Shown in pieces: positions 1-11,732 of a DNA stretch of 64,000 nucleotides. The translations under genes and the position numbers were made by a program. The DNA is from Gemmatimonadota bacterium (GTDB lineage: Bacteria > Gemmatimonadota > Gemmatimonadetes > Longimicrobiales > Gaopeijiaceae). Location: the NCBI GenBank assembly GCA_022822325.1, contig JAJEBW010000025.1, positions 113,645 through 177,644 of the forward strand. Direction: 5' to 3'. Position 1 is the first letter of the stretch. Each line of letters opens with the position of its first letter. The notes below the pieces were generated by a model, which worked only from the letters and a program-made list of their open reading frames with translations, had not been told where the DNA came from and made no database searches.

Positions 1-503
1 AAGGCGTCGAAGGCCGAGGTGTCGGACAGACCCGACATCGTGTCGTGGATTCGCTTCTGCGCCTGCGCCCGCTTCTGCTTCGCGATCAGGAGATTCCGCT
101 TCCGCTTGGCTTCCTCGATCTTCTCGTGCAGTTGGCGCAGCGATCCCTTCAGCTTCTCGGTCTCCTGCCGCTGCGCTTCCCAGCTCTGGAGGTAGGCGGC
201 CACATGATCCTGCTGCTCGCCATGGCGGGTCAGCGCCTGCTTGGCCAGGTCGTCGCGCCCCTGCTCCACGGCCAGCATCGCCCGCTTCTCCCAGGCCTTC
301 ATCTGCTTGCTGGCTTCGTCGAGCTGCCGCTTCAGCTTGCGTTCGTCCGCGATCGCGCCCGCAACCTCGCGCTTGGCCTTCGCCAACTGGTCGCGCATGT
401 CCACAATGATCTGGTTCAACATCTTTTCCGGATCCTCCGCGCGGGAGATCAGGTCGTTGATGTTGGATTTGATCATCGTCGAGAACCGCTTGAATATGCT
501 CAT
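1..503 (-). CDS. pspA: PspA/IM30 family protein, 3' end cut by the window
   Basis: The 167 visible residues begin MSIFKRFSTMIKSNINDLIS and continue as a charged, alanine-rich coiled coil, the hallmark of phage-shock protein A / IM30 / Vipp1. Family members bind the inner face of the cytoplasmic membrane, oligomerise and protect it under envelope stress. The N-terminal amphipathic segment and the ERKLKRQL coiled-coil region are visible; the C-terminal helices lie outside the window. The start ATG overlaps the stop of the upstream YbjN-like gene by 4 bases (ATGA), so the two are probably translated as a coupled pair. No PspF or other Psp genes are seen. Confidence 0.93.
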   Translation of the reverse strand, partial: MSIFKRFSTMIKSNINDLISRAEDPEKMLNQIIVDMRDQLAKAKREVAGAIADERKLKRQLDEASKQMKAWEKRAMLAVEQGRDDLAKQALTRHGEQQDHVAAYLQSWEAQRQETEKLKGSLRQLHEKIEEAKRKRNLLIAKQKRAQAQKRIHDTMSGLSDTSAFDA

Positions 504-907
504 TCCTGACCGTCCTCCGTCCTGTGGGCCAGATCCCGAATGCGCGCCAGATGGGACGACGCGGCCAACTGCACGCTCTCGAGCGACGCCTGCAACTCCT
601 CGAAGTCGAGTCCCATCAGCTGCAATGTGTCGCTCAGGATCAGCTCCCGCCCCTCGATTCCGTATGCGCCGTGAACCACGTCGGTGGCGTTCAGCCGCAA
701 CAACTCCTCGAAGAGCCCGCCGAGCCCATCCGCTTCCACCGGCAGATCCATCACCTTCATGCGGATCACCAGCACCGGATCGGAGTAGTGGATGACGATC
801 GGGGCGCCGCCATTCTCCGAACGAACGAGGAACATGTCCTCGTCCACCTCCTCGTAGTCCGCGTCGAGGCGAATCAGATATCCTTCAAGATCTTCGCGAG
901 TAACCAT
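500..907 (-). CDS. YbjN-like / type III chaperone-fold small protein
   Basis: A 135-residue acidic protein with the size and alternating pattern of the YbjN / type III secretion chaperone-like fold. It opens with a helix (TREDLEGYLIRL), then beta strands (EEVDEDMFLV, APIVIHYSDPVLVIRMKV), then FEELLRLNATDVVHGAYGI. Small proteins of this fold often accompany pspA, where they may act as accessory or chaperone-like factors; that role is inferred. I chose the start at 907 because GGGGAGGAC directly precedes that ATG. An in-frame ATG at 931 would add eight residues. The gene overlaps pspA by 4 bases. Confidence 0.7.
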   Translation of the reverse strand: MVTREDLEGYLIRLDADYEEVDEDMFLVRSENGGAPIVIHYSDPVLVIRMKVMDLPVEADGLGGLFEELLRLNATDVVHGAYGIEGRELILSDTLQLMGLDFEELQASLESVQLAASSHLARIRDLAHRTEDGQE

Positions 908-1549
908 GTCCTCCCCGGGTGCGATGTGCATTGACGACCTTGCGCACCGGCGGAAACCGGCGCGAACGGGAAGCTAAAGCGCATCGGGCAAGCGAACAAG
1001 GGCGAGGAAGGCGCTGATGCACCCGGCCGGGGAGCCGGGGGGCGCCGAAGCGACCTGAAAGCCGTCCAGCCGGAAAGTCGGAGTGCCAGCGACAATCGGG
1101 ATGAGAGCCTGGGGTTGCGCGCGCACCCTCTCCGTCCGGCCGCCTGCGCGGGCCGGCCCGCGCAGGGGCCGGAGCCAGGGGGCGGGCGCATGCGACGCTC
1201 AGGAAAGGAACCGGTCCCGGCGCCATGTCGCGGCGGGGCGAATTCGTTTGAGCCGCTGCCGTCCTGCGGCCCCGTCGGTTGCCGCGAACGGAGTGGCGCG
1301 GCGCCTGCCAACTGCAGGTCAGCTTGCCGCAGTGGAAGACGCCGTCCTCCTGGCCATCGCCCCGCGGTGGAGTTCGGTGCCCGGGCCGCGGGAGGGACCC
1401 GGGAATGCGGCGGATGCGCCAAGGCCGATTTCGTCGTCCCGAGGGAGCGTTCCGCCCCGCTCCGGGCGGCCGGCGGCGAGGCGGCAAGGAGCGACTTCGC
1501 CCAGGGAGCGGCGGCCAGGGCGCGCAAGGACAGGCGCGTCCCCCGGCCT
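908..1549. other. Intergenic region between the uvrA 3' end and the YbjN-like gene
   Basis: No credible gene: the open frames here on both strands are arginine/proline/alanine-rich and lack recognisable domains. The stretch contains a perfect palindrome (1143-1166) and other GC-rich dyads. The promoter for the YbjN-like/pspA pair should lie near its low-coordinate edge, but I could not find a convincing -35/-10 pair. Confidence 0.6.
1143..1166. repeat. Perfect 24-bp palindrome
   Basis: The left half CCTGCGCGGGCC is followed at once by its exact reverse complement GGCCCGCGCAGG, with no spacer. It lies about 385 bases downstream of the uvrA stop. With no loop and no T-tract it is a poor intrinsic terminator. 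A two-fold symmetric protein-binding site is equally possible. Confidence 0.75.
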
Positions 1550-4513
1550 TCACGGATTGGCCAGGCACTCCGCCAGGTACCTCCCCGTATGCGACCCGGC
1601 CACCTTCGCCACCTCCTCCGGCGTCCCTTCGGCCACGATGCGCCCGCCCCCCCCGCCCCCCTCCGGCCCCAGGTCGATCACCCAGTCGGCCGTCTTGACC
1701 ACATGCAGGTTGTGCTCGATCACGACGACGGTGTTGCCGCGCTCCACCAGGCGGTGCAGAACCTTGAGCAGGATGCGGATGTCTTCCATGTGCAGCCCGG
1801 TGGTCGGCTCGTCGAGGATGTAGAGGGTGCGGCCCGTGGATTTCTTCGAGAGTTCCGACGAGAGCTTGATGCGCTGGGCCTCGCCTCCCGACAGCGTTGT
1901 GGCGCTCTGTCCCAGATGGATATACCCAAGTCCCACGTCGGAGAGCGTTTGCAGCTTGCGGCGGATCCCGGGAACCGCGCCGAAGAAGTCAAGCGCCTCG
2001 TCCACCGTCATCTCCAGGACGTCGGCAATGTTGCGGCCCTTGTAGTGCACGTCCAGGGTTTCGCGGTTGTAGCGGCGACCGCGGCAGGCGTCGCACGAGA
2101 CATAGACGTCGGGCAGAAAGTGCATCTCGATGCGCACAAGTCCGTCGCCCTTGCACGACTCGCACCGTCCGCCCTTCACATTGAAGGAGAAGCGCCCGGC
2201 CGCGTAGCCGCGCATCTGCGCCTCGGGCACGCCCGCGAAGAGTTGGCGCACCGGGGTGAAGAGGCCGGTGTAGGTGGCGGGATTGGAGCGCGGGGTGCGT
2301 CCGATGGGGGACTGGTCCACCTCGATGACCTTGTCGATCTCCGAGAGCCCGTCGATGCGGTCGTGGTCGCCGGCGACCCGTCGACTACGGTGCAGTTGGC
2401 GGGAGAGCGCGCGGTAGAGGGTGCCGTTGACCAGGGTGGACTTTCCCGATCCGCTCACCCCGGTGACCGCAACGAAGCAGCCCAGGGGAATCGAGGCGTC
2501 GATGTCCCGCAGATTGTGTTGGCGCGCGCCCCGCACGGTGAGGATCCTGTCGGGGGAAGGCGCCCTGCGCACGGCCGGCGCCTCGATCCGGCGGTCGCCC
2601 CTCAGGTAGGCCCCGGTGATCGACTCCGGATTCGCGCGCACGGCTTCGACCGGACCCGCCGCCACCACCTCGCCCCCCGCCCGCCCCGCCCCCGGCCCCA
2701 GATCGATCACGAAGTCGGCCGCCAGGATCGTGTCTTCGTCGTGTTCGACCACCATCACCGAGTTGCCCAGATCGCGCAGCTCGCCCAGAGTGCGCAGCAG
2801 GCGGTGATTGTCGCGCTGGTGCAGCCCGATCGAGGGTTCGTCCAGGATGTACAGCACCCCGACCAGGCGGCTCCCGATCTGCGTGGCCAGCCGGATGCGC
2901 TGCGATTCGCCGCCGGAGAGGGTGTCGGCCGAGCGGCTGAGCGACAGATATCCGAGACCGACGTTGCGCAGGAAGCCGAGCCGTTCGCGCACCTCCTTGA
3001 GGATCGGGCCGGCGATCTCGGCCGGGAGCGGTTCGGGGGAAGCGGCGGCGGCGTCCAGGCCATGGCCGGGGCCTTTGCGGGGTTCGGCTGCGGCCGAAGA
3101 GGGGGACGCCCGCGCGGAACCGGCAGCCGCGAGATGGGTCTCCCCCGCCAGCGGCAGCGAGCGCAGGAAGCCCAGCACCTCCCCGATCGGTCGCTCCACG
3201 AGTTCGCTGATTCCCACGCCCCCCACCCTCACCGAACGCCCCACGGGGCCGAGCCGCGATCCACCGCAGTCCGCGCAGGTCCGGCTCGACATGTAGCGGT
3301 CGAGCTGCTTGCGCACATGTTCGGAGGCCGTCTCGCGGTAGCGGCGCTCCACATTGGCCACGACGCCCTCCCACCGGTCCTCGTAGTGGCCGCGCATCTT
3401 GCCCGCGTTGTAGGGGAAGCGGATCTTGCGGCCTCCGGAGCCGTGCAGAAGGGCGGTGCGCGCGCGGGCCGGCAGATCGCGCCAGGGGGTGGCCGGGTCG
3501 AAGTCGAAGGCCCGGGCCAGACCCGGAATGACCGAACCGCGCAGATGGCCGCCGGGTTCGCCCCAGGGAATGATTGCGCCCTCCATGATCGAGAGGCGGG
3601 GACTGCCGAGAAGCAGCGATCCGTTGACCTCGCGGGTCGTTCCGAGTCCGTTGCAGCTTTGGCAGGCGCCGTGCGGGGAATTGAAGGAAAAGACGCGCGG
3701 TTCCAGCTCGGGAATGCTCGTTCCGCATTGTGCGCAGGCGTAGTGCTCGCTGAAGAGGCGACTGGCCGCGTTCTCGCCCCGCCCGGCCACGATCTCCACG
3801 ATTCCCTCCGCCGCCCGGAGTGCGGTTTCCACCGAATCCGAGAGGCGGGCGCGATCGCGGCGGCGCACGATCAGGCGGTCCACCACGATCCCGATCTCGT
3901 GGTTCTCGTAGCGGTTCAGCTTCGGCGGCGCATCCAGGTCGTACAGCTCGCCATCGACTCGCGCGCGCACGAAGCCGTCCCGGCGCGCCTTCTCGAAGAG
4001 TCCGCGGAATTCGCCCTTGCGGCCCCGCACCAGCGGAGCGATCACCTGAATGGGGGCGCCCTCCTTCATCTCGAGCACCCGGCTCACAATTTCGGTGGCG
4101 GATTGGCGGCGGATCGGCAGATCGCAGTCGGAGCAGTGGGGAGTGCCGACGCGCGCGTATAGAAGGCGCAGATAGTCGTAGATTTCGGTCACGGTTCCCA
4201 CGGTGGAACGGGGGTTGCGCGACACCGACTTCTGTTCTATGGAGATGGCGGGCGACAGTCCCTCGATCGCATCCACATCGGGCTTTTCCATCATTCCCAG
4301 GAATTGCCGCGCATAGGCGCTGAGCGATTCGATGTAGCGGCGCTGTCCCTCGGCGTAGATCGTGTCGAAGGCCAGGGAGGACTTGCCCGATCCCGAGAGT
4401 CCGGTCACGACGACGAAGCGCCCGCGGGGGATTTCCAGCGAGATGTTGCGCAGATTGTGCTCGCGCGCGCCCCGGATGACGATCGTCCCGGCGTCGGCCT
4501 TCGCTTCCCCCAC
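1550..4513 (-). CDS. uvrA: Excinuclease ABC subunit UvrA
   Basis: The 987-residue protein is the damage-sensing ATPase of nucleotide excision repair; UvrA dimers load UvrB at lesions. Both ABC modules are visible, with Walker A motifs GLSGSGKSS near residue 40 and GVSGSGKST in the second half. Each module has an LSGGE signature and an ILDEP Walker B. Zinc-binding cysteine pairs are present (CAQC...CQSC, CESC...CDAC), as is the UvrB-binding region after the first P-loop. A Ser/Ala/Pro-rich insert near residues 460-495 looks lineage-specific. The start codon is GTG. uvrA lies 33 bases downstream of tamB on the same strand. Confidence 0.97.
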   Translation of the reverse strand: MGEAKADAGTIVIRGAREHNLRNISLEIPRGRFVVVTGLSGSGKSSLAFDTIYAEGQRRYIESLSAYARQFLGMMEKPDVDAIEGLSPAISIEQKSVSRNPRSTVGTVTEIYDYLRLLYARVGTPHCSDCDLPIRRQSATEIVSRVLEMKEGAPIQVIAPLVRGRKGEFRGLFEKARRDGFVRARVDGELYDLDAPPKLNRYENHEIGIVVDRLIVRRRDRARLSDSVETALRAAEGIVEIVAGRGENAASRLFSEHYACAQCGTSIPELEPRVFSFNSPHGACQSCNGLGTTREVNGSLLLGSPRLSIMEGAIIPWGEPGGHLRGSVIPGLARAFDFDPATPWRDLPARARTALLHGSGGRKIRFPYNAGKMRGHYEDRWEGVVANVERRYRETASEHVRKQLDRYMSSRTCADCGGSRLGPVGRSVRVGGVGISELVERPIGEVLGFLRSLPLAGETHLAAAGSARASPSSAAAEPRKGPGHGLDAAAASPEPLPAEIAGPILKEVRERLGFLRNVGLGYLSLSRSADTLSGGESQRIRLATQIGSRLVGVLYILDEPSIGLHQRDNHRLLRTLGELRDLGNSVMVVEHDEDTILAADFVIDLGPGAGRAGGEVVAAGPVEAVRANPESITGAYLRGDRRIEAPAVRRAPSPDRILTVRGARQHNLRDIDASIPLGCFVAVTGVSGSGKSTLVNGTLYRALSRQLHRSRRVAGDHDRIDGLSEIDKVIEVDQSPIGRTPRSNPATYTGLFTPVRQLFAGVPEAQMRGYAAGRFSFNVKGGRCESCKGDGLVRIEMHFLPDVYVSCDACRGRRYNRETLDVHYKGRNIADVLEMTVDEALDFFGAVPGIRRKLQTLSDVGLGYIHLGQSATTLSGGEAQRIKLSSELSKKSTGRTLYILDEPTTGLHMEDIRILLKVLHRLVERGNTVVVIEHNLHVVKTADWVIDLGPEGGGGGGRIVAEGTPEEVAKVAGSHTGRYLAECLANP

Positions 4514-4546
4514 TCGCTTCCCCCTTGTCGGTGCGGGAAGTGCGGG

Positions 4547-7500
4547 CTAGTAGCCCCACTCCCGGAAGAAACTGAATCCCCAGATGCGCTCCAGCGCGAG
4601 CGCGGTTTCGCCCAGTCCGTGGTAGCCCTCGCGGGTGCAGCGTCCCTCCAGAAAGCCCTCGAAGCGCACATCGCGCGGCATTCCCATCTCGAAGCGCACC
4701 GCGCCGCTGTTCACCGGCAGGGTGGGATCGGCGCAGAATCCGCGCTGATAGACGGCGGTGAGGAAGAGGTCGTCGAGGACGTAGCGGCCGGCTTCGATCT
4801 GAACCGAAGATGCCCCGAATACGGCGCTGGCCAGCGTCTGTTCCGACTGCGAGACCGAGAGGTGGTCCAGATTCAGCTCGCGCACAAGGAAGTAGCCTAG
4901 TTCGTTGGCGAGCTCGCCGAGAAGCAGATCGCGTCCCGCTCCGACCGGTGCGCCCGCCGTTCCGACCAGAACCGAGGTGGGCCGGCCGATGACGAGATAG
5001 TTGACCAGGTCGGCCTCGGAGATGGCGGCTTCGGCGTCGCTGGTGAAGGTGAGGGTCGGGGTGAGGAGGGTGCCGGAGATGTCGGCGGTGATGACGAGCG
5101 GCTGGCCCTCGCGGGTGCGGAGACGGGTGTCGGCGCTGATCGAGAGTCCCGGATTGAAGCCGGGCGTTCCCACGAACTGGAAGGCGCCCTCGGTGATGCG
5201 CAGCGTGCGGGGTCCGACCTTGTAGGTGCCGCGTTCGACCGCCATGTCGCCGGCGAGGACGAGCTGGCTGCCGCGCCGGTCGAAGGTGAGGGAGAGATCG
5301 CCGGTGGTCTCGACGTTCATGCGCCGCGAGCGCAGCCAGTTGCCGCGTCCCACCCGCGCATCGACGAGCACGCGCAGGTTCTCGAGGAAGGGGATGCGTT
5401 CGCCGGCCGCGGCCTCCTCGTCTTCGCCTCCCGCCCCGATCCGGGCCGTGGCCGCGCTGAAGAGCGCCGGATCGTAGAGATCGACGACTTCGGCGGTGCG
5501 CTGGAACTCCTCCATATAGACCGTTCCCCCCTCCACCGCCACCTCCCCCTCGATGAAGGGAAAGTCCCAGTTGCCGGTCAGGGTGACGCTGTCGCTGCTG
5601 ATCGCGGCCTCCATGTCTGCGCGGTCCACCACCTGGAATCCGTGCGGCCGGAAGACCAGATCGAGTGGAACGCTGTCCGATGGCTGCCCCAGATCCACCG
5701 TCCCCTCCACATCCATGACCCCGCCCGAGACCCCCGACCCGGCCACCCGCACCACGCCGTCGGGGCTGAGCGCCATCGCCACGTCGACCTCCGAGACGGA
5801 GATCCCGAAGGGCGGCATGAAGGCCGACACGTCGTTCAGCAGGATCTCGCCGTCGGGTTCGAAATCGGAGGGGCGGCCACCCAGATTCACCGCGGCGGCG
5901 ACGGTGCCCTCGATGTCCTCGAGCCCGGCCATCCCGGCGAGCACCAGCCTGGCCGGCAGCGAGTCGGCGACGATCGCGAAGTCGATGGGCAGGTCGGGGA
6001 TCCGCTCGCGCGGCGTATCCGGGTCGTCGCCGAAGCGCAGGTCAAGGGGAAGGGAACCGTTGGCGCGGAGGGTGCGACGACCTCCGGTCCAGCTTTCGAC
6101 CGCAGTCGCCAGAGCCAGATCGGCGTACCTTCCGCTCGCGCGCACGCTGTCGAAGACGAGGGTTCGGTAGCGGGCGCCATCGACGCTGACCTCGCCGATC
6201 CAGCCGGGATTCGCGCCGGTGCCGCGCGCCGAGAGCGTCGCGTTGAGGATGCCCGCGGGCGGGGTCTCCAACTGCAGGATGCTCCCCAGGGCCGCCAGAT
6301 CGAGGTCGGTGGCGCGCAGTTCGAAGTCGGAGGCGCCCCCACCCCGCGCGAGGTGGCCGTTCGCCGCGAACCGGAGGCCGTCGCCGCCCGTGCGGATCAG
6401 TCCGAAGTTGCCGATGGTGTAGCCGCCGGCGTTCCACGCGAAGCTCGCAGGACCGAGCAGATTCCAGCGGCGGTCGGCCAGCGCCAGGATCAGGCGGTCG
6501 AGATTCACCTTGCTCGTGTCCGGGCCGATCTGCACGACGCCCTGTGCTTCGTAGCTCTCGTTCGCAGTGGGCCGGACCAGGACGCGAAGGCGAGCCCGAG
6601 TGCCATCGCTGACCTCGCCTTCGAGGAGGGCGTGGTGCCAGTTGCGCCCCCCGAACGCCATCGAGTCGGCCGTGAGCGTTCCCGCGAAGACCACCGGATC
6701 GGAGGGATCCCGCGGCGCCACCCCAATGCGCGTTCCGGCCGTGTCGGCCTGATCGAGACCGGCGACGCGCAGCCCCGAGACCTCGATGTCGCCCGTCAGG
6801 CGAACCGCGTCGGCGTGCCCGTATTCGAAGCCGTCCAGGGTGAGGGAGGCGGCCGCGACGAGGTCGTCCAGTCCGCCGTGGATCCTTGCCTCGCCATCGA
6901 GACGAGCGTCGAAGCGAATGTCGCGCGCCCGCGGGAAGGTGTCCGGATCGACCCCCTCCATGCGGATCAGCAGCTCCTGTTCGATCGAGGGCAGCTCGTC
7001 CCAGGCCACCAGATCCGCGCCCATGAAGAGATCGCGCAACGGGTGGATCGAGGGCGAGGAGAGCTGGAGCGCCACCCCTTCGGCGCGTACCCCCGGCGCG
7101 ACCCCCAGGACCCCGCTTCCCTGCATGGCGATTCCGGCGGCTTCGGCGTGGAAGCGCTCGACATGCAGAATTCCGTCGTCGTCCGCCCAGGCGTTCAGCT
7201 CGGTGGAATCCACGCGCAGCGGCCCGATCCGCGATGCGCCCGCATGCAGGGTGAAGGCGCCCCGCAGCGTTTCGAGATCGCGGCCGCGCGCATTGATGGT
7301 TGCTCTGCCCGCCACCACGGTCGAGTCGGGGAAGCGGCGGCTGAGGCGCGAGAGATCGAGGGCGTCGCTCGAGGCAAGGAGCTCGTAGCCGGCTCCGAAG
7401 TCGCGCGCATTCACCGTTCCTTCGGCGTTGATGTGTCCCGCGTCGGTCTCCAGATCGGCGGCGAACGTCAGGCGGTCCAGCTCGCCCCGCAAGGAGAGCG

Positions 7501-9103
7501 ACCCCGAGGTGGCGCCCTCCAGGGCAAGCTCCGGAAAGAGCGCGGCCACCGTCCCGAGATCGAGCGGGTTCAGCGTCGCGTCGAGATCGATGACCGAGAT
7601 CGCCGTGTCGCCGTAGAGGTTGCCCGACAGCGCCACCGAGCTCGGGCCGCGCTCCTCCCCCGCGTGTTCGGCTTCGATCGCGATCGCCAGCCCGGTCTCC
7701 AGCCTGCCGTCGGCGCGGATCGTCGCGCGGCCGCGGCCCCGCCACCAGTCCAGCTCCGGCGCGAACGCCGCCACAAGTTCGTAGTCGAGCGCGGCCGCGG
7801 TCAGCTCCACGCCGGTCACGCCATCCGCGCCCAGATCGGTGCCGCGGCCCGCCAGATGGACGAGGGTGTCGCGGCCCGCCTCCTCCAGGAGGGTCAGCTC
7901 GCCCGCCATCTCGAGCCGCCCCCCGTATCCGTCGAAGCGCGCCTCGCCGGCAAGGAGTCCCGTCACCGGGAGCGGTTCGGCCAGGAAGGGCTCCAGTTCG
8001 GAGGTGGCGAAGCGGTCGGCGCGGGCCTCCAGACCCTCCAGCCGCAGGGTGTCGCCGGGGAGCAGGGCGCCGGTCAGCGCCAGGCGGCCCCCTTCGCCCA
8101 GATCGGCCTCCAGGTTGTCGAACTCGATCCGCGGCTCGGCCGGGTCGTTGTGGATGACGACCCCTCCCCGCGCGGCGCCGTGGTCGAAGCGGGGGTCGAT
8201 CCAGTCGATGTCGGGGAGCGCCAGCCGGTCCATCTCCAGCGTGAAGGTGGCGACGAGCGCGTCGTCCACGGAACGCGCATCGATCCGCGCCGATCCCTCG
8301 GAGTCGGGGAGACGAAAGCGGTCGGCCCGCACGAAGATCCCCGCCGGACCGATCTCGGCCGAACCGCGAATGCCCGCCAGCGCCAGGGCGCCCGTGCCCA
8401 TGGGGAGGTGGAGCGCGGCGTCGGCGACGGTGGCCGCGGCGAAGCGGCCGGGGTCGGGGGCGAGCTCCACGAGGGGAAGATCGAGGTCGATGCCGCTGAC
8501 CGTCTTGCGCCCATTGGCCTCCGAGTGAACGACGAAGGCGCCGTCCCGCACCTGGAGGCCGCGAATGCGCAACAGCGGCCCGGCGCCGGATGGAGGAGGC
8601 GAATCCCGCGAATCGCCAGGGTCCCCGGCGCCAACGGCATCGTCCGCGCCGGCCAGGCCTTCCACCTCCTCCGCTTCAGCCGCGCCCTCCACCTCGCCCG
8701 ATTCGCCCGGCGGGCCAATCAACTCCCCCAGCTCCACCCGGCGTCCCTCCGGGGCCAGATCGATCGCCAGCCCCCACAACTCCACATCGGCGATCGTCGG
8801 CGGCAGCGCGAACCAGCTCGCCAGCGAATAGCGCGCGCGCAGCGAATCCACCCGCGCGACGGGGTGCCCGGCATGGTCCCGAAGCTCCACATCGAAGAGG
8901 GTCGCGCCGCCGAGCAGGCCTCGGGGGGCCAGCGAGCGGACCTCCAGCGTTCCCTTCACCCAGGGACTCGTCCGCGCCAGCGCCCACTCCAGCGCGAGAT
9001 CGCGTCCGGCCTCGGTGCGGCTGAACCAGACCGCGCCGGTCACCCCGAGTCCGAGCAGAACGCTCGCCCCGAGGACGGCCCAGGTCAGGATCCGAAACGC
9101 CAT
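4547..9103 (-). CDS. tamB: Translocation and assembly module protein TamB (DUF490)
   Basis: A 1518-residue protein with one N-terminal membrane anchor ([22 protein letters not shown]). A very long run of repetitive beta-strand sequence follows, ending in the DUF490/TamB C-terminal domain ([24 protein letters not shown]). TamB-like proteins span the periplasm as a hydrophobic-groove beta structure and take part in outer-membrane protein insertion and lipid transport. The length matches the family. The tamA gene lies immediately upstream (93-bp gap), supporting a TamA-TamB pair. Confidence 0.92.
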   Translation of the reverse strand: MAFRILTWAVLGASVLLGLGVTGAVWFSRTEAGRDLALEWALARTSPWVKGTLEVRSLAPRGLLGGATLFDVELRDHAGHPVARVDSLRARYSLASWFALPPTIADVELWGLAIDLAPEGRRVELGELIGPPGESGEVEGAAEAEEVEGLAGADDAVGAGDPGDSRDSPPPSGAGPLLRIRGLQVRDGAFVVHSEANGRKTVSGIDLDLPLVELAPDPGRFAAATVADAALHLPMGTGALALAGIRGSAEIGPAGIFVRADRFRLPDSEGSARIDARSVDDALVATFTLEMDRLALPDIDWIDPRFDHGAARGGVVIHNDPAEPRIEFDNLEADLGEGGRLALTGALLPGDTLRLEGLEARADRFATSELEPFLAEPLPVTGLLAGEARFDGYGGRLEMAGELTLLEEAGRDTLVHLAGRGTDLGADGVTGVELTAAALDYELVAAFAPELDWWRGRGRATIRADGRLETGLAIAIEAEHAGEERGPSSVALSGNLYGDTAISVIDLDATLNPLDLGTVAALFPELALEGATSGSLSLRGELDRLTFAADLETDAGHINAEGTVNARDFGAGYELLASSDALDLSRLSRRFPDSTVVAGRATINARGRDLETLRGAFTLHAGASRIGPLRVDSTELNAWADDDGILHVERFHAEAAGIAMQGSGVLGVAPGVRAEGVALQLSSPSIHPLRDLFMGADLVAWDELPSIEQELLIRMEGVDPDTFPRARDIRFDARLDGEARIHGGLDDLVAAASLTLDGFEYGHADAVRLTGDIEVSGLRVAGLDQADTAGTRIGVAPRDPSDPVVFAGTLTADSMAFGGRNWHHALLEGEVSDGTRARLRVLVRPTANESYEAQGVVQIGPDTSKVNLDRLILALADRRWNLLGPASFAWNAGGYTIGNFGLIRTGGDGLRFAANGHLARGGGASDFELRATDLDLAALGSILQLETPPAGILNATLSARGTGANPGWIGEVSVDGARYRTLVFDSVRASGRYADLALATAVESWTGGRRTLRANGSLPLDLRFGDDPDTPRERIPDLPIDFAIVADSLPARLVLAGMAGLEDIEGTVAAAVNLGGRPSDFEPDGEILLNDVSAFMPPFGISVSEVDVAMALSPDGVVRVAGSGVSGGVMDVEGTVDLGQPSDSVPLDLVFRPHGFQVVDRADMEAAISSDSVTLTGNWDFPFIEGEVAVEGGTVYMEEFQRTAEVVDLYDPALFSAATARIGAGGEDEEAAAGERIPFLENLRVLVDARVGRGNWLRSRRMNVETTGDLSLTFDRRGSQLVLAGDMAVERGTYKVGPRTLRITEGAFQFVGTPGFNPGLSISADTRLRTREGQPLVITADISGTLLTPTLTFTSDAEAAISEADLVNYLVIGRPTSVLVGTAGAPVGAGRDLLLGELANELGYFLVRELNLDHLSVSQSEQTLASAVFGASSVQIEAGRYVLDDLFLTAVYQRGFCADPTLPVNSGAVRFEMGMPRDVRFEGFLEGRCTREGYHGLGETALALERIWGFSFFREWGY

Positions 9104-9196
9104 CCAATCCTCCGCAAGTGACTCCGCGACTGGTTTCGCGAACGACCCGGAAAGGGGGGAACGGGGGCGGCCGCCGCGATGCGGGCGCGCGCCGGG

Positions 9197-11500
9197 TCAG
9201 AACGCCTGCCCAATCGAGAACTGAAGCTGGAAGCGCCGCAGGTCAAATCCGGGCGGATCGCCGAAGAGAACAGGGGGAAGTATGGCCAGATCCTCCGAGA
9301 TTACCCAGTCGATCGGTTCGGGGGCGCTCCCCGGGGCGGCAATGTCGATCCGGTCGGCGGCGGCGTCCACACCCGCGACCCAGGGGCGAATCTGCGAAGT
9401 GATCACCTGCAGCGGCTCCTCGACGCGGAAGGAGTAGGCCAGATCCAGCCGAAAGGGACCAAAGGGGGAATTGTAGCGAATCCCCACTCCGGGACTCGCC
9501 TCCAGCGCATCCAGGACCGGTCCCCGCGGCCACACCTGCCCGACATCGACGAAGACCGCGCCCCCCCATTCGGTCCCGGCCAGGGGAAATCGCAGCTCGG
9601 CGCTCGCCTCGACGGTGGAGAGCCCCCCGATCGGACGAAGCTGGAAGAGGTCGCCCTCGCGGAGCGGCGAGGCATCGCAGACCCGGGCCAGGACCGCGGC
9701 GGGAATGCAGACCGGATCGGAGTCGGACGACCGGCGGCGCAGCAGCTCCTCCACCCCGATCGAAAGGCTGCGGGGCCCGAGGGTGTTCTGGTCGAAGCCG
9801 CGCACGCTGTTCGGACCGCCGCCGTAGAAGCGCTTCTCGGAGGGCACCACATCGGCAAAGCGTTCGTCGCCGCCCGCGAATCCGCGAAAGCCGCCCGCAA
9901 AGATCCGTCCCGCGCGAAGACGCAGCGCCAGGACCGAACTCGTCCCCACCGGTCTGTAGAGGCTGGCGTCGGCGAAGGCCCGCAGATAGGCGTAGTCGGA
10001 TCCGGTCGGGGCCCCGGCGATTTCGAGGTCGAAGAGCGCGCGCGAACCGGTGGCCGGGTTGAAGATGTTGTCGCTGCGGTCGCGGCTCAGGGAGAAGGCG
10101 ACGGGCGAAAGCCAGTTGGTGCTCGACAGCGCCTCGATGTCGTCGGGGGTGCAGGCCAGGAAGGCCGCGCACAGAGTGACTTCGGCCGCGGCGAGACGGC
10201 TTAGCTGCGGCTGAAACCGGATTCCCAGCGAGGATCCCGCACCGAGGGCGCGGCCGAAACCGAGATCGAGTCCGAGGGCGTCGCGCACGAAGATGTTGCG
10301 GCGGGACTGGCGTTCGGCGAAGAGTCCCAGACTCACGCTGTTGCGCAGCGAGAGAAAGGCGGGTTCGCTGAAGTCCACCCCGGCCAGCCAGTTGAGACGC
10401 CCGAATTCCCCCGTTCCGGCCTGCGCGCAGAGGGGAGTCGAGACCAGCAGGTCGGCCAGCAGGTGCGACAGCCGGGCCTGCGCCTGAAGCGTTCGTCCGC
10501 CCCCGAAGAAGTTCCGGCTCGCCCACCGTCCCTCCACATTGAGGCACTCCGCGCTGTTCGCGCCCCCGCCGAAGCGAACCCGGTGCATGTCGCCCTCCAC
10601 CACATCCACGCGGATCGGCATCACCGAATCGGTCGTCATGCGCGCCGTGTCGCGCCGGACCTGCGCGCGCGCGACGATCCCGAGCTCATGGAGACTCCGC
10701 TGCCCCTCGATGATCGCGCTCTCGCGGAAGGGTTCGCCCTCGCGGAAGGGCAGCCGCGCCAGGATCACATCGTCGTCCAGGAGCCGGTTGCCCGCCACCT
10801 CGACCGGGCCGAAGAGGGCAGGCGGACCGAGATCGACGCGGTAGCTCACCGAGGCCGTGTCGCTGGCGCGGGCGCGGTCGAAGCCGTAGAAGACCTCGGC
10901 GTGGGCGAAGCCGGCGTCGCGCAGCCGCAGCGTCAGGGTGTCGCGAGCGGCGATCAGCAGATAGCTCGCCGGATCGCCGGGAGCGACGGGAAGGTCGTCC
11001 GCCATGGCGCCGTCCGGGAGCGAGTCCCCCAGGAAGACGATCGAACCCACGCGGAAGAGCGTTCCCTCGTTGATGCGAAAGGTGATCTCGACGTAGGTAG
11101 TGTCATCGCCGACCTCGGGCGTGACCTCCGTTCCCCGGAACCCGTTGGCGCGGTAGAGCTGTTGCAGGCGGCTCACGTCGTCGTCGAGGACGCGCCGGCT
11201 GAAGTACTGGCGGTCGCGCAGCCAGTCGAGGCCGATGGCGCAGGTCAGCGCCAGGATCGGGGGACAGCGGGAAGCGGTGGTGACGACGGCGCGGCGCAGC
11301 TCGGCGTCGGAGAAGGCGACGTTGCCCGCGAAGCCGACGCGGACGATCTCGGGGCGGGTGGATTGGGCCGAGAGCGCGGGCGTGAGGGGAGCGGGGGCCG
11401 CCGCCAACGTAGCCAGCGCCGCCGGCAGCGGAAGGAGTCCCCATCGCTTTCGCCGCCCGCTCGCGCGACCGAACCGGGACGCGAGATCGCGGTGGTTCAA
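9197..11500 (-). CDS. tamA: TamA/BamA-type outer membrane protein (POTRA plus barrel)
   Basis: The frame encodes a signal-like segment (WGLLPLPAALATLAAAPAP, then LSAQ), POTRA-type repeats (VRVGFAGNVAFSDAEL, FGPVEVAGNRLLDDDVIL) and a C-terminal Omp85 barrel that contains GGGPNSVRGFDQN, the family's conserved VRGF motif. It should insert proteins into the outer membrane. Pairing with tamB downstream favours TamA over BamA. The frame stays open upstream into the phosphoesterase gene. I place the start at a TTG (11500) just before the signal peptide, giving 767 residues. No strong ribosome site marks it, so the N-terminus is uncertain. Confidence 0.9.
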   Translation of the reverse strand: MNHRDLASRFGRASGRRKRWGLLPLPAALATLAAAPAPLTPALSAQSTRPEIVRVGFAGNVAFSDAELRRAVVTTASRCPPILALTCAIGLDWLRDRQYFSRRVLDDDVSRLQQLYRANGFRGTEVTPEVGDDTTYVEITFRINEGTLFRVGSIVFLGDSLPDGAMADDLPVAPGDPASYLLIAARDTLTLRLRDAGFAHAEVFYGFDRARASDTASVSYRVDLGPPALFGPVEVAGNRLLDDDVILARLPFREGEPFRESAIIEGQRSLHELGIVARAQVRRDTARMTTDSVMPIRVDVVEGDMHRVRFGGGANSAECLNVEGRWASRNFFGGGRTLQAQARLSHLLADLLVSTPLCAQAGTGEFGRLNWLAGVDFSEPAFLSLRNSVSLGLFAERQSRRNIFVRDALGLDLGFGRALGAGSSLGIRFQPQLSRLAAAEVTLCAAFLACTPDDIEALSSTNWLSPVAFSLSRDRSDNIFNPATGSRALFDLEIAGAPTGSDYAYLRAFADASLYRPVGTSSVLALRLRAGRIFAGGFRGFAGGDERFADVVPSEKRFYGGGPNSVRGFDQNTLGPRSLSIGVEELLRRRSSDSDPVCIPAAVLARVCDASPLREGDLFQLRPIGGLSTVEASAELRFPLAGTEWGGAVFVDVGQVWPRGPVLDALEASPGVGIRYNSPFGPFRLDLAYSFRVEEPLQVITSQIRPWVAGVDAAADRIDIAAPGSAPEPIDWVISEDLAILPPVLFGDPPGFDLRRFQLQFSIGQAF

Positions 11501-11732
11501 TGACCTGCCGGAAGGGGAGGCCCCGGCCCGGCCCGGACGCGCCCCGTCGCTCGTTCCCCGGGAAGCGGCCCGGAAACCCCGCCGCCGGCGGGCGCCCTGA
11601 GGATCCGGCCCGGCTGCCCCGTCGGAGGCGGGGGCCGGCGCGGCGCCGCGGAAAACGTCCCCGGAGAGTCTGCCGAGACCAAGGATCGTCACCGGTCGTT
11701 CGCTCCCCCTGTCGAGACGGGACCCCCCCGGC

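Noticed and set aside
874..1568. Several 200-codon frames on the minus strand before the YbjN-like gene
   Set aside because: Two overlapping frames of similar length with biased composition; no ribosome site and no family features.
1115..4162. 1015-codon open frame on the plus strand antisense to uvrA
   Set aside because: Composition is arginine/alanine/histidine-rich with no domain; uvrA on the other strand explains the openness at this GC content.
5642..9121. 1159-codon plus-strand frame antisense to tamB
   Set aside because: A GC-driven mirror of the tamB reading frame; no recognisable domains.
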